NCBI GenBank assembly: GCA_964515215.1
Contig: CAZESL010000063.1
Coordinates: forward strand, 1 to 13,049
DNA: 13,049 bases
DNA from: SIG588 sp964515215
Lineage (GTDB): Bacteria > Bacillota > Clostridia > Oscillospirales > Acutalibacteraceae
Direction: 5' to 3'
Each line of letters opens with the position of its first letter. Position 1 is the stretch's first letter. Below are positions 5,514-13,016 of the stretch, piece by piece. A model generated the notes under the pieces. It worked only from the letters and a program-made list of their open reading frames with translations, ran no database searches and was not told the origin of the DNA. Made by a program: the position numbers and the translations under genes.

Positions 5514-8120
5514 TGTGCTTTTATGAGGTAGTTCTTCGTCACCTTTTGCCTGCCCGCAGAGTTTGCGTATGGCGTCGGCGGGGATGACGGTGGCGGCCAG
5601 CCCCAGCACACGCAGCAGTTCCGTGAGGGTGAGCGGGGCGGTGCGAAACAGCGTGCCGCCGAAGTAGAGAAGCAACAATTGAATGACCGCGACCGCCGCC
5701 ATAATGCCGAAAAACAGCGGATTTCGCCGCAGATTGGCAAAGGGATTGGCACGGACGGTGCGGGCGTTGAAACTGTTGCAGATACCGCTGAAGATGAACA
5801 GCGCAAAGAAGGCACTCATGCGAAACAGCGGGTCCACTTCATAGCGGAACAGTGCCTTTACCGGTTCCCATTTTAAAAACAGCACGCACAGAAGAAGAGT
5901 GTACCCGCCGCCGAACAAAATTTGCCGTATCATCTCGCCGTTCAGCACCGCTTCGGTGCGCGGGGTGGGGGCTTCTTCCATATATTCAGGGAGCGGCGGC
6001 TCACCCGCAAACGCCAGCCCTGCCAAGGTGTCCATAATGAGGTTGATCCACAGCATCTGAATGACCGTGACGGGGGTGTCCACACCGATGAACGGCCCGA
6101 TGACCGAAATGCCCGCGGCACAGAGATTCATGGTAAGTTGGAACACGATAAACTTGCGAATGCTTTTGAAGATGGTGCGTCCGTACAGCACCGCACGGGC
6201 GATGGAGGCGAAATTGTTATCGAGTATTACGATGTCGCCCGCCTCTTTTGCCACTTCGGTGCCGCCGCCCATGGCAAACCCAACGTCTGCGATCTTTAAG
6301 GCAGGTGCATCGTTCACCCCGTCGCCCGTCATACCCACCACCATACCGCACGCGCGTGCCGCACGCACCAGGCGGCTCTTGTCGGCGGGCAGGGCGCGCG
6401 CCACCACCCGTAGATCGGGCAGACGGCGGGCCAGTTCGTCGTCACTGAAACGGGCCAGTTCGTCCCCCGTGACGACACTCTTAGAACGGGCGGGATCGTA
6501 ATCCGCCAGAATACCCGCGCGGTGAGCGATCGCCACGGCGGTCTCGCGGTTGTCACCCGTGATCATCACCGTCTGGATCCCTGCACCGCGTACCGTCCGC
6601 ACGGCCTCAGGCACGGCGGCACGGACGGCATCCGCAATGACCGCTACCCCCACGAGGGTAAGGTTTTCGAAACAGCCGTCGGTGAGCGGGGCGTCGCTTA
6701 CTGCCAGCGCCAATACCCGCCCGCCGTTTTCGGCGGCGCGTTGTAAACAACGTTGTAGCGTGTGCAAAGACGTGAGCGGATATACGTCGCCGTTTGCGGC
6801 ATAATACCGCGTACAAGCGGACAGCAATTTTTCGGGGGCGCCTTTAATTAACGTGAGAGCGGGGGAGGTGAGGCGCACGGCGGACCATTTGCGCGCACTG
6901 TCAAACGCGATGCGCTCACTCACCGTGGCAGAGACGTTTGCGGGCAACACCCAATCGGTCAAAGCACGGTCGGTGGCGTTGCCGCCGACGGCGCGCCCGT
7001 CTACGGGGGTGCACTCACTGCCTGCAAGGCAGGAGAGTGCTACGTGTTTCCACAGCGGAAGAGATCTTACCGCCTCTGCCGTGTGTTCTTCACCGTTACC
7101 GCAGATGAAAGCATTGACCGAAAGCCGCCCTTCGGTCAGCGTGCCCGTCTTGTCGGTAAAGAGAATATTCAAACTGCCCGCCGTCTCAATTCCCACGGGA
7201 CGGCGTACCAGCACCTGATCGCGCAACATTTTTCGCATATTGGCAGACAGCACCACCGTGATCATCATCGGCAATCCTTCGGGTACGGCTACTACCACGA
7301 TGGATACGGCGAGTGTGACGGCGTGAAGCAGATTGCCCACGACCGTCGCGGTGGTGAGATCGGCACCTTCGATCACGAAGGCGTGAAACAGATCGGCGAG
7401 TGCTACCAGCACCGCCGCCGCATATCCCAAACGGCTGATGGTGGCGGCAAGTCCGCTGAGTTTCGTTTTGAGCGGGCTTTCGGGCGACGCTTCATGAAGC
7501 GAGCCTGCCACTCCGCCGTACAGCGTGGCACTGCCCACGCGGGAAACGGACAGTATACCGCTTCCCGCACACACCACACTGCCGCGAAACAGATCGCCCG
7601 CCGCCGCAAGGTCGTTCGTAAAGGTGCGGGCGGCACGCTTTTTCACTTCCCGCCCTTCGCCGTTCAATGCGGCTTGTTCCACCGACAGTTCACCTTCCAG
7701 GAGTACCCCGTCGGCGGGTATGCGTTCACCCGCCTGCAACAGCACCGCATCGCCGACCACGATCTCACCGATAGGCAATACCGTCACACGACCGTCCCGC
7801 ATCACCCGACAGGTAATGCGGGCGCTTTCTTCCTGCAGACGCGCAAAGGCCGATTCACTGCCGTATTCCGACAGCGCCGAAACAAAAGTGGAGAGAAAAA
7901 TAGCCAACGCAATTCCCGCTGACTCATACCAATCAAACCGATGAAAGAAAAACAGCACGTTCACCGCGAGCGCCGCCAGTAACACCTTGATGATGGGATC
8001 GCCGAAACCGCTGATGAATTGCCGCCAAAAACTGTTTTGTCCGCGCCCCGTGAGTTCGTTGCTTCCGTGCTTTGCACGGGAAGCCGCCGCTTCGGCGCTT
8101 GTCAGTCCGCCGCTTGTCAC
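5496..8120 (-). CDS. P2B-type (plasma-membrane-type) Ca2+-translocating P-type ATPase
   Basis: An ATP-driven cation pump of the cell membrane, most likely exporting Ca2+. In the 874-residue form: actuator loop LNGEGRE (152-158, catalytic Glu retained), M4 motif VPEGLP (279-284), phosphorylation site DKTGTLTEG with Asp323, KGAPE (426-430), MITGDN (519-524), TGDGVNDAP (598-606) and M6 WINLIMDTLAGLA (691-703, Asn693 and Asp697). The pairing of PEGLP with N..MD matches the single Ca2+ site of plasma-membrane pumps; ion choice is inferred. No C-terminal calmodulin-type tail is present. I chose the GTG at 8118-8120, 7 nt behind GGAGG. The GTG at 8124-8126 is too close to that site. The ribosome binding site lies in a strong hairpin. 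Confidence 0.93.
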   Translation of the reverse strand: MTSGGLTSAEAAASRAKHGSNELTGRGQNSFWRQFISGFGDPIIKVLLAALAVNVLFFFHRFDWYESAGIALAIFLSTFVSALSEYGSESAFARLQEESARITCRVMRDGRVTVLPIGEIVVGDAVLLQAGERIPADGVLLEGELSVEQAALNGEGREVKKRAARTFTNDLAAAGDLFRGSVVCAGSGILSVSRVGSATLYGGVAGSLHEASPESPLKTKLSGLAATISRLGYAAAVLVALADLFHAFVIEGADLTTATVVGNLLHAVTLAVSIVVVAVPEGLPMMITVVLSANMRKMLRDQVLVRRPVGIETAGSLNILFTDKTGTLTEGRLSVNAFICGNGEEHTAEAVRSLPLWKHVALSCLAGSECTPVDGRAVGGNATDRALTDWVLPANVSATVSERIAFDSARKWSAVRLTSPALTLIKGAPEKLLSACTRYYAANGDVYPLTSLHTLQRCLQRAAENGGRVLALAVSDAPLTDGCFENLTLVGVAVIADAVRAAVPEAVRTVRGAGIQTVMITGDNRETAVAIAHRAGILADYDPARSKSVVTGDELARFSDDELARRLPDLRVVARALPADKSRLVRAARACGMVVGMTGDGVNDAPALKIADVGFAMGGGTEVAKEAGDIVILDNNFASIARAVLYGRTIFKSIRKFIVFQLTMNLCAAGISVIGPFIGVDTPVTVIQMLWINLIMDTLAGLAFAGEPPLPEYMEEAPTPRTEAVLNGEMIRQILFGGGYTLLLCVLFLKWEPVKALFRYEVDPLFRMSAFFALFIFSGICNSFNARTVRANPFANLRRNPLFFGIMAAVAVIQLLLLYFGGTLFRTAPLTLTELLRVLGLAATVIPADAIRKLCGQAKGDEELPHKSTKAVPF

Positions 8121-8125
8121 ACGCA

Positions 8126-8163
8126 CCCCTCCTCTGCGGTATATATATGTGCAGAGGAAGGGG
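8126..8163 (-). promoter_or_regulatory. Hairpin masking the ribosome binding site of the Ca2+-ATPase
   Basis: Bases 8126-8137 pair with 8151-8163: 12 bp with one bulged base and a 13-nt AT-rich loop. On the minus-strand transcript the 3' arm contains GGAGGGG, the ATPase ribosome binding site, so a folded leader would hide it. There is no U-tract, so this is not a terminator. Role is inferred from position. Confidence 0.6.
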
Positions 8164-8164
8164 A

Positions 8165-8173
8165 ATTATACCA
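8165..8173 (-). promoter_or_regulatory. Possible extended -10 promoter before the ATPase
   Basis: The minus strand reads TGGTATAAT, an extended -10 element overlapping the DUF1294 stop codon. No -35 is seen at the right distance. A transcript from here would start near 8158 and lack the outer part of the masking hairpin. Confidence 0.35.
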
Positions 8174-8432
8174 TGGAATATGCCAGGGCGATGAGTGCCG
8201 CCTGCAAAAAAAGAATGCAAGGAATACCCAGCATAAATTTGGCTTTTTTCGTTTTATGACGAATTGTTATCATCGTTAAAAACATAGCTGCACCGCCGCC
8301 GAGCAACGCCGTGGTGAGCAAGGCGTTTTCGGACACGCGCCGCCGACGGCGCCGTGCCGCACGTTTATCTTTTACCGTTATTCCGATTGCAAACATACTG
8401 ATGATAACAAGCCATCCGTAAACATACTGCAT
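8166..8432 (-). CDS. DUF1294 family small membrane protein
   Basis: An 88-residue protein with the layout of the DUF1294 family: an N-terminal membrane segment (about residues 6-19), the conserved DKRAA (22-26) and RVSENALL (32-39), a second segment LLGGGAAMFLTMI, then RHKTKKAKFMLGIP and a third segment to the end. The family function is unknown. The ATG at 8430-8432 has AGGTGA 5 nt upstream and gives the usual family length. Upstream in-frame starts would extend through the promoter. The P-type ATPase follows about 45 nt downstream in the same direction, so the two may be co-transcribed. Confidence 0.88.
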   Translation of the reverse strand: MQYVYGWLVIISMFAIGITVKDKRAARRRRRRVSENALLTTALLGGGAAMFLTMITIRHKTKKAKFMLGIPCILFLQAALIALAYSMV

Positions 8433-8449
8433 ACGCTCACCTCGTAAAA

Positions 8450-8478
8450 AGTATACAATAAAAAATCCGTGCTGACAA
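8450..8478 (-). promoter_or_regulatory. Promoter of the DUF1294 gene
   Basis: On the minus strand, TTGTCA (8473-8478), 17 nt, then TATACT (8450-8455). The predicted leader is about 12 nt, just enough for the ribosome binding site. Confidence 0.75.
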
Positions 8479-8536
8479 GGGGATAATTCGTGTGAAACGT
8501 TGTACAATAAGCCGTGTGAAAGAAAGGGGCGTTTTC

Positions 8537-9211
8537 GTGTTGAAAAAATATATATGGTTGTTTTCGCTGACGACGGTGCTGTCGGCTTCGTTATTCTTCG
8601 GTCTTCGCGGCATGCGGGAAGAAGCGGTGACGGTGACGGTGCGGGAACTGGAACAGCAGACGGTGACGGGTACCGTCTCTTGCACGGGCAAGGTGGAGGA
8701 AGCAGGGCGCGAAGTCATCGCGGCTTCGACGGGCAGTCGGGTACAGGTGCGTGCCGCCGTACCCGAAGACCGTTTGCGTGCCGTGGCGGTGGGGCAACGG
8801 GTGACGGTGAGCGGCACGGCATTTTCCGCCGAACGGTACAGCGGCACGGTGCTTTCGATCGCGGACAAAGCGTACACCACCCCCGCGGGTACCACCGTAC
8901 TCGATGCCATCGTAGCGCTTGACGCTACCGATATTTCGCTCAAATGCGGGTTGACCGCCAAGGTCAACATCTGTGTGAGCGAACAAGTGGGCATCGTGGT
9001 GCCGTACAGCAGTCTGTGTGCTGCCGAAGACGGTGGGGAATACGTGTACGTGGCGGAAAACGGACGCGCGGTGAAACGCACGGTCACGGTGGGGGAGGAA
9101 CTGAGCGACGGCGTGCTTGTCACGGCAGGTGTTACGGCGGGTGAGCGGTTGATACTCTACCCCGAAGACGTGCCGGGTGACGGCGCACGTGTGCAGGAGG
9201 CGGGGGAATGA
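8537..9211 (+). CDS. Short efflux-type (MacA/HlyD-like) membrane adaptor lacking the hairpin domain
   Basis: This 224-residue protein has an N-terminal membrane anchor (about residues 5-22) followed by an extracytoplasmic beta-rich part. SCTGKVEEAGREVIAAS (48-64) resembles the entry strand of efflux adaptors. VRAAVPEDRLRAVAVGQRVTVSG (71-93) then SGTVLSIAD is the beta-barrel domain. VPYSSL...GEYVYVAENGRAVKRTVTVGE...VLVTAGVTAGERLIL (155-207) is the membrane-proximal domain. Usual adaptors are 350-400 residues; here the lipoyl and coiled-coil hairpin segments that normally precede the barrel are missing. The GTG at 8537 is 7 nt behind AGGGG; TTG at 8540 is an alternative. Its stop overlaps the next start as ATGA, so it is translationally coupled to the permease. 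Confidence 0.82.
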   Translation: MLKKYIWLFSLTTVLSASLFFGLRGMREEAVTVTVRELEQQTVTGTVSCTGKVEEAGREVIAASTGSRVQVRAAVPEDRLRAVAVGQRVTVSGTAFSAERYSGTVLSIADKAYTTPAGTTVLDAIVALDATDISLKCGLTAKVNICVSEQVGIVVPYSSLCAAEDGGEYVYVAENGRAVKRTVTVGEELSDGVLVTAGVTAGERLILYPEDVPGDGARVQEAGE

Positions 9212-10392
9212 GAGAGATCCTTCTGGCGGCGTGTCGGCACATCGTGCGTCGCTTTGCACGCACGGCGCTGACGGTGGGCAGCATTGCGGTGGGGGTGCTG
9301 ATGGTGACGCTCGTGTGCATCATCGGACAGGCAGGTACCGAAACGGTCGGGCGGGAACTGGAAAACATGGGACTGCAAGGCGTGTCGGTATCCGCTTCCT
9401 CTGCTGAAGTCGTGCTCGGTGCAGAGGAACTGGAAACGGTACGTGCGGTGGCGGGAGTCTCCGAAGCCATGCCGCTGTCGGTGGCGAGCGGAAAAGGTAC
9501 GCTTGGCCGTCATTCCTTCACCGCCTATATCGGCGGGATCGATGCGGGTGCGGATCAGGTGATCGCACTGGAAGTGGCACACGGACGGTTGTTACGGGCG
9601 GCCGACGTGCGTTCGGCGGCGGCCGTGTGTGTGGTCGACGAGGCGGTAGCGGTGGAAGCGTACGGTCGCACCAACGTGGTGGGGAAGACACTCACGCTTT
9701 CGGTGGACAGTACACCTATGGAACTCACCGTTATCGGTGTGGCGAAGGCGGGGAGCAGTCTTTTGCAGAGCGTCAGCGGAATGATCGCGGGACTTGTGTA
9801 TCTGCCGTATACCACCTTGCAGGCGGCGAGCGGGCGTGAGGTGTTCGACCAAATTGCCGTGAAAGTGACAAAAGAAGAGGAGACCGATGCAGTGCGCCGT
9901 CGGGTGGTGGCGGCACTTGAGCGGGGAAGCGGTACGACGGGTACCTTTACGGTGGAAAATCTTGCCGCACAGCGTGAACGGCTCGGACGGCTGATGGATA
10001 TCGTGAGTTTGATCCTCACGGCGGTGTCGGCGGTATCACTGGTGGTGGCGGGAATGGGGATGCTCACCTCGATGCTCACCGCCGTGAACGAGCGGGTACG
10101 AGAGATCGGTATCAAACAAGCGCTCGGTGCGGGCGGTCGCCGTATTCTGACGGAGTTTTTGACGGAATCGCTGTTACTTGCCGCGGCAGGCGGTGCGGTC
10201 GGTATTTTGGGCGGCGCCGTGATCGGTACGTTGGGGCTTCGCCTATTCGGTATCACGGCAAGCCTGCCGTGGGCACGGTTGTTGCCCGTGTGGTTGTGCA
10301 CCGTCCTGCTCGGCGGACTGTTCGGGTGGTATCCTGCACGTAAAGCGGCACGGTTGCATCCCGTGGAAGCGTTGCGTAATGAGGTCGGATAA
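9208..10392 (+). CDS. ABC transporter permease, MacB/FtsX family
   Basis: The 394-residue protein has the MacB-type layout: one membrane segment (about 20-41), a large extracytoplasmic domain (45-260), then three more (263-289, 320-347, 356-375). Landmarks are RTALTVGSIAVGV at the first segment and VNERVREIGIKQALGAGGRRI (293-312), the cytoplasmic loop that contacts the ATPase in this family. The C-terminus YPARKAARLHPVEALR is also typical. It probably moves a lipophilic or peptide substrate across or out of the membrane, powered by an ATPase. No ATPase gene is adjacent in the window, which is unusual. The ATG overlaps the adaptor stop by 4 nt, with GGAGG upstream. Confidence 0.93.
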   Translation: MREILLAACRHIVRRFARTALTVGSIAVGVLMVTLVCIIGQAGTETVGRELENMGLQGVSVSASSAEVVLGAEELETVRAVAGVSEAMPLSVASGKGTLGRHSFTAYIGGIDAGADQVIALEVAHGRLLRAADVRSAAAVCVVDEAVAVEAYGRTNVVGKTLTLSVDSTPMELTVIGVAKAGSSLLQSVSGMIAGLVYLPYTTLQAASGREVFDQIAVKVTKEEETDAVRRRVVAALERGSGTTGTFTVENLAAQRERLGRLMDIVSLILTAVSAVSLVVAGMGMLTSMLTAVNERVREIGIKQALGAGGRRILTEFLTESLLLAAAGGAVGILGGAVIGTLGLRLFGITASLPWARLLPVWLCTVLLGGLFGWYPARKAARLHPVEALRNEVG

Positions 10393-10399
10393 AAAATGC

Positions 10400-10428
10400 T
10401 TGCAAAAATTATCAAAGCATACTATACT
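10400..10428 (+). promoter_or_regulatory. Promoter of the rubrerythrin operon
   Basis: TTGCAA (10400-10405), 17 nt, then TATACT (10423-10428), starting 8 nt after the permease stop. There is no terminator between them, so some transcription may also enter from the transporter genes. Confidence 0.8.
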
Positions 10429-10461
10429 GAAAGTAACCCAACATTATAGGAGGTAGTTGAC

Positions 10462-11001
10462 ATGAAAGAATTGAAAGGCACCCGTACCGAAGCCAACTTG
10501 ATGGCGGCTTTTGCGGGCGAATCCGAAGCGCGTAATAAGTACACCTACTATGCTTCCAAGGCGAAGAAGGAAGGCTACAATCAGATCGCCGCGCTGTTTT
10601 TGGAAACGGCGGATAACGAAAAAGAGCACGCCAAACTGTGGTTCAAACTGCTTCACGGCGGCATTGCCGATACGGCGACCAACCTGAAGGATGCCGCGGC
10701 GGGTGAAAACTACGAATGGACGGATATGTACGCGACCTTTGCGAAGGAAGCGCGTGAGGAAGGCTTTGACCACATTGCCGACTTGTTTGAAGGTGTGGCG
10801 AAGATCGAAGCCGAGCATGAGAAACGCTATTTGACCCTGCTTTCCAACGTGGAGAACAAGGCAGTGTTTGAAAAGGCGGGTATCGTCGTGTGGAAGTGCG
10901 GCAACTGCGGTCACATTCACGTGAGCGAGACGGCCCCCGAAGTGTGCCCCGTGTGCGCACACCCGCAGGCGTATTTTGAACTGCGTGCGGAGAACTATTA
11001 A
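10462..11001 (+). CDS. rbr: Rubrerythrin
   Basis: A cytoplasmic diiron peroxidase that reduces hydrogen peroxide in anaerobes, using electrons passed through a rubredoxin-like iron site. The ferritin-like part (1-135) has Glu20 in the GESEAR segment, E53-x-x-H56, Glu85 in YEW and E116-x-x-H119 as likely diiron ligands. The C-terminal rubredoxin-like part has WKCGNCG (C146, C149) and CPVCAHP (C162, C165), four cysteines for one iron. The 179 residues are of normal length. AGGAGG lies 8 nt before the ATG. The GDSL hydrolase gene follows after 11 nt in the same operon. Confidence 0.97.
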   Translation: MKELKGTRTEANLMAAFAGESEARNKYTYYASKAKKEGYNQIAALFLETADNEKEHAKLWFKLLHGGIADTATNLKDAAAGENYEWTDMYATFAKEAREEGFDHIADLFEGVAKIEAEHEKRYLTLLSNVENKAVFEKAGIVVWKCGNCGHIHVSETAPEVCPVCAHPQAYFELRAENY

Positions 11002-11012
11002 GAGGTGGTAAT

Positions 11013-11624
11013 ATGCGTATCTTGTTTCAAGGTGACAGCATTACCGATGCGGGCCGTGATTATAACGACCCGCACAACCTCGGTAACGGCTATCCGAAAT
11101 ACGCCGCCGCGATCTTGAAGGAATGGTTCCCCGATGCGGAACTGGAGTTTATCGACCTCGGTATCAGCGGTCACCGCACCTGTGATCTGCTCGCGCGGTG
11201 GGAACGCGATTGCATCGAGCAAAAGCCCGACATCGTATCCATTCTCATCGGGGTTAACGATACGTGGCGTCGCTACGATTCCAACCTCCCGATGAGCACC
11301 GAGGAGTTTGAAGAAAACTACCGTCAGTTGCTCACCGCCATTCGCGAAAAAACGGCGGCGAAGATCGTGATGTTGGAGCCTTTCCTGTTGCCGTTTGCCG
11401 AAAAGGAACATTTCCGTGAAGATCTCGATCCGAAGATCCAAGCCGTTCGCCGTCTGGCACGCGAGTTTGCCGACGTGTTCGTGCCGCTGGACGGTATGCT
11501 CGCGGCAGCGCTCGTGGGACAGGAGCCGAACGCCTATTCGGCCGACGGTGTGCATCCCAATGCCGAAGGTGCACAGCTGATCGGTGAATGGTATGCCGAT
11601 GCGGTGGCACCGTACATACTGTAA
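11013..11624 (+). CDS. SGNH/GDSL-family hydrolase (esterase/lipase type)
   Basis: A 203-residue hydrolase with the four SGNH blocks in order: GDSIT with nucleophile Ser9 (7-11), LGISG (49-53), IGVND (79-83, Asn82) and DGVHPN (178-183, catalytic Asp178 and His181). No signal peptide is visible, so it is probably cytoplasmic. Substrates in this family range from acyl esters to acetylated sugars and cannot be told from the sequence. GAGGTGG precedes the ATG by 4 nt, and the gene follows rubrerythrin after 11 nt, so the two are one operon. That link does not by itself imply an oxidative-stress role. Confidence 0.94.
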   Translation: MRILFQGDSITDAGRDYNDPHNLGNGYPKYAAAILKEWFPDAELEFIDLGISGHRTCDLLARWERDCIEQKPDIVSILIGVNDTWRRYDSNLPMSTEEFEENYRQLLTAIREKTAAKIVMLEPFLLPFAEKEHFREDLDPKIQAVRRLAREFADVFVPLDGMLAAALVGQEPNAYSADGVHPNAEGAQLIGEWYADAVAPYIL

Positions 11625-11698
11625 AAACAAAAATTTGCCAAACCGCGTGGGAAAACGCTTGCGGTCGTTTTCTAAATTTCGGTGCTAATACTTTGAAG

Positions 11699-11739
11699 TC
11701 ACGGTGGAACAGTAAGACTGTTCACACCGTGATTTTTTT
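11699..11739 (+). terminator. Strong intrinsic terminator after the rubrerythrin-GDSL operon
   Basis: Two stacked stems, 11699-11706/11725-11732 (8 bp) and 11708-11713/11717-11722 (6 bp), with a small internal bulge and an AAG loop, followed by seven Ts (11733-11739). It lies 74 nt after the GDSL stop and only 25 nt before the spoIVB start. Confidence 0.92.
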
Positions 11740-11764
11740 GCGGCGTGAACGGGAGGTGAGGGAA

Positions 11765-12973
11765 ATGAAACGCTTTTTTCGACGGTTGTGTTTGACGCTT
11801 ACACCGTTATGTGCGGCGGTACTGACGGCGGTCGGTGTGTACGGTGCGGCGGTGCCGTCGGCATACGTGGTGGCGGAAAATACGGCGCTGACACTGCCCG
11901 CACCGCTCACGGCGGTAGAGGCGGACACGTCGGCAGGCGGTCACGCTGCACAAGTACGCTTGCTCGGTGTGTTTCCCGTAAAGGAAGTCGCCGTACGGCA
12001 AGCAGACGATATGCAGGTGGTGCTGGGCGGCGAAGTGTTCGGTATGAAACTGTATACCGACGGTGTGCTGGTGGTCGGGCTGACCGACGTGGACACGGCG
12101 GGCGGCAACCGCAATCCCGCAGGTGAGGCGGGAATCTGCAAAGGCGATCTGATACGTTCTGTTAACGGTGTGACGGTCACCACCATGAAAGAGGTGGCGG
12201 CGATCGTCGAACAGTCGGAAGGAACACTGCTCGATCTGGAGATCGAGCGGGACGGCATCGTGTTTCACGCACGGTTCACTCCTGCGTTTTCGGTCGGTGA
12301 AGGGCGATACAAAGCAGGGCTGTGGGTGCGCGACAGTTCCGCAGGCATCGGCACTTTGACCTTTTACCATCCTGCGAGCGGTGTCTTTGCAGGACTGGGA
12401 CATCCCGTGTGCGATGCCGACACGGGGGAGATCCTGCCGATCGCAGCGGGTGAGGCGGTAGCGGCACGCGTGTACAGTGTAGACCGCGGTGTATGCGGGG
12501 ATGCGGGCTCACTGTGCGGCGGGTTTGCGGGACGCGCTTTCGGCACCCTGCGGCAAAACGGCGAAAACGGGGTGTACGGCACGGCGGAACAGTGGCATAC
12601 CACCGCCGAACTCGTGGACGTCGCTCCGCGCCAGGAGGTCACGACGGGTGCGGCACGGATACGCTGTACGGTGGACGATAACGCTCCCCAATGGTACGAC
12701 GTCGAGATCACGAAGGTGCGCTTAGCGGGTGACCGCGAGGATATGCACATCACCGTGACCGATGAAGAACTGCTTGCCGCGACCGGCGGTATCGTGCAGG
12801 GAATGAGCGGCTCGCCCATCGTGCAAAACGGCAAACTCATCGGCGCCGTCACCCACGTGCTTGTCGATGACCCGACAAAGGGGTACGGCATCTTTGCAGA
12901 AACTATGTTAGAGACAGCGCAGAGCGTAGGACAGGGGATTGCTCCTGCCGACAAATTAAAAGAGGTATCATAA
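11765..12973 (+). CDS. spoIVB: SpoIVB, stage IV sporulation serine peptidase (S55)
   Basis: In sporulating Firmicutes SpoIVB is made in the forespore, crosses into the space between the two membranes and cleaves SpoIVFA, which triggers pro-sigma-K processing in the mother cell. The 402-residue protein has an N-terminal membrane or signal segment (about 8-32), a PDZ domain (about 95-170, with NPAGEAGICKGDLIRSVNG) and the S55 domain. Catalytic candidates are His213 in GLGHPVCD, Asp333 in TVTDEELL and Ser348 in VQGMSGSP. The Asp-to-Ser spacing of 15 equals that of the Bacillus enzyme. The ATG at 11765 follows GGAGGTGA; the longer open frame to 11588 runs through the terminator and is not used. 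spo0A often follows spoIVB but lies outside the window, if present. Confidence 0.96.
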   Translation: MKRFFRRLCLTLTPLCAAVLTAVGVYGAAVPSAYVVAENTALTLPAPLTAVEADTSAGGHAAQVRLLGVFPVKEVAVRQADDMQVVLGGEVFGMKLYTDGVLVVGLTDVDTAGGNRNPAGEAGICKGDLIRSVNGVTVTTMKEVAAIVEQSEGTLLDLEIERDGIVFHARFTPAFSVGEGRYKAGLWVRDSSAGIGTLTFYHPASGVFAGLGHPVCDADTGEILPIAAGEAVAARVYSVDRGVCGDAGSLCGGFAGRAFGTLRQNGENGVYGTAEQWHTTAELVDVAPRQEVTTGAARIRCTVDDNAPQWYDVEITKVRLAGDREDMHITVTDEELLAATGGIVQGMSGSPIVQNGKLIGAVTHVLVDDPTKGYGIFAETMLETAQSVGQGIAPADKLKEVS

Positions 12974-13016
12974 CGAAAAGCATCCCGATTATTTTCCAAT
13001 GTCATTAAGTTAAGAG

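Noticed and set aside
7044..7922. Plus-strand open frame opposite the Ca2+-ATPase (292 codons)
   Set aside because: Antisense shadow of conserved ATPase sequence, with low-complexity basic composition.
9555..10415. Minus-strand open frame opposite the permease (286 codons)
   Set aside because: Antisense shadow rich in Ser, Thr, Arg and Pro; the permease frame carries the family motifs and the coupled start.
11588..11764. Longer N-terminus for SpoIVB
   Set aside because: The extension would overlap the GDSL gene and run through a strong terminator. The ATG at 11765 has GGAGGTGA and begins a proper membrane segment.
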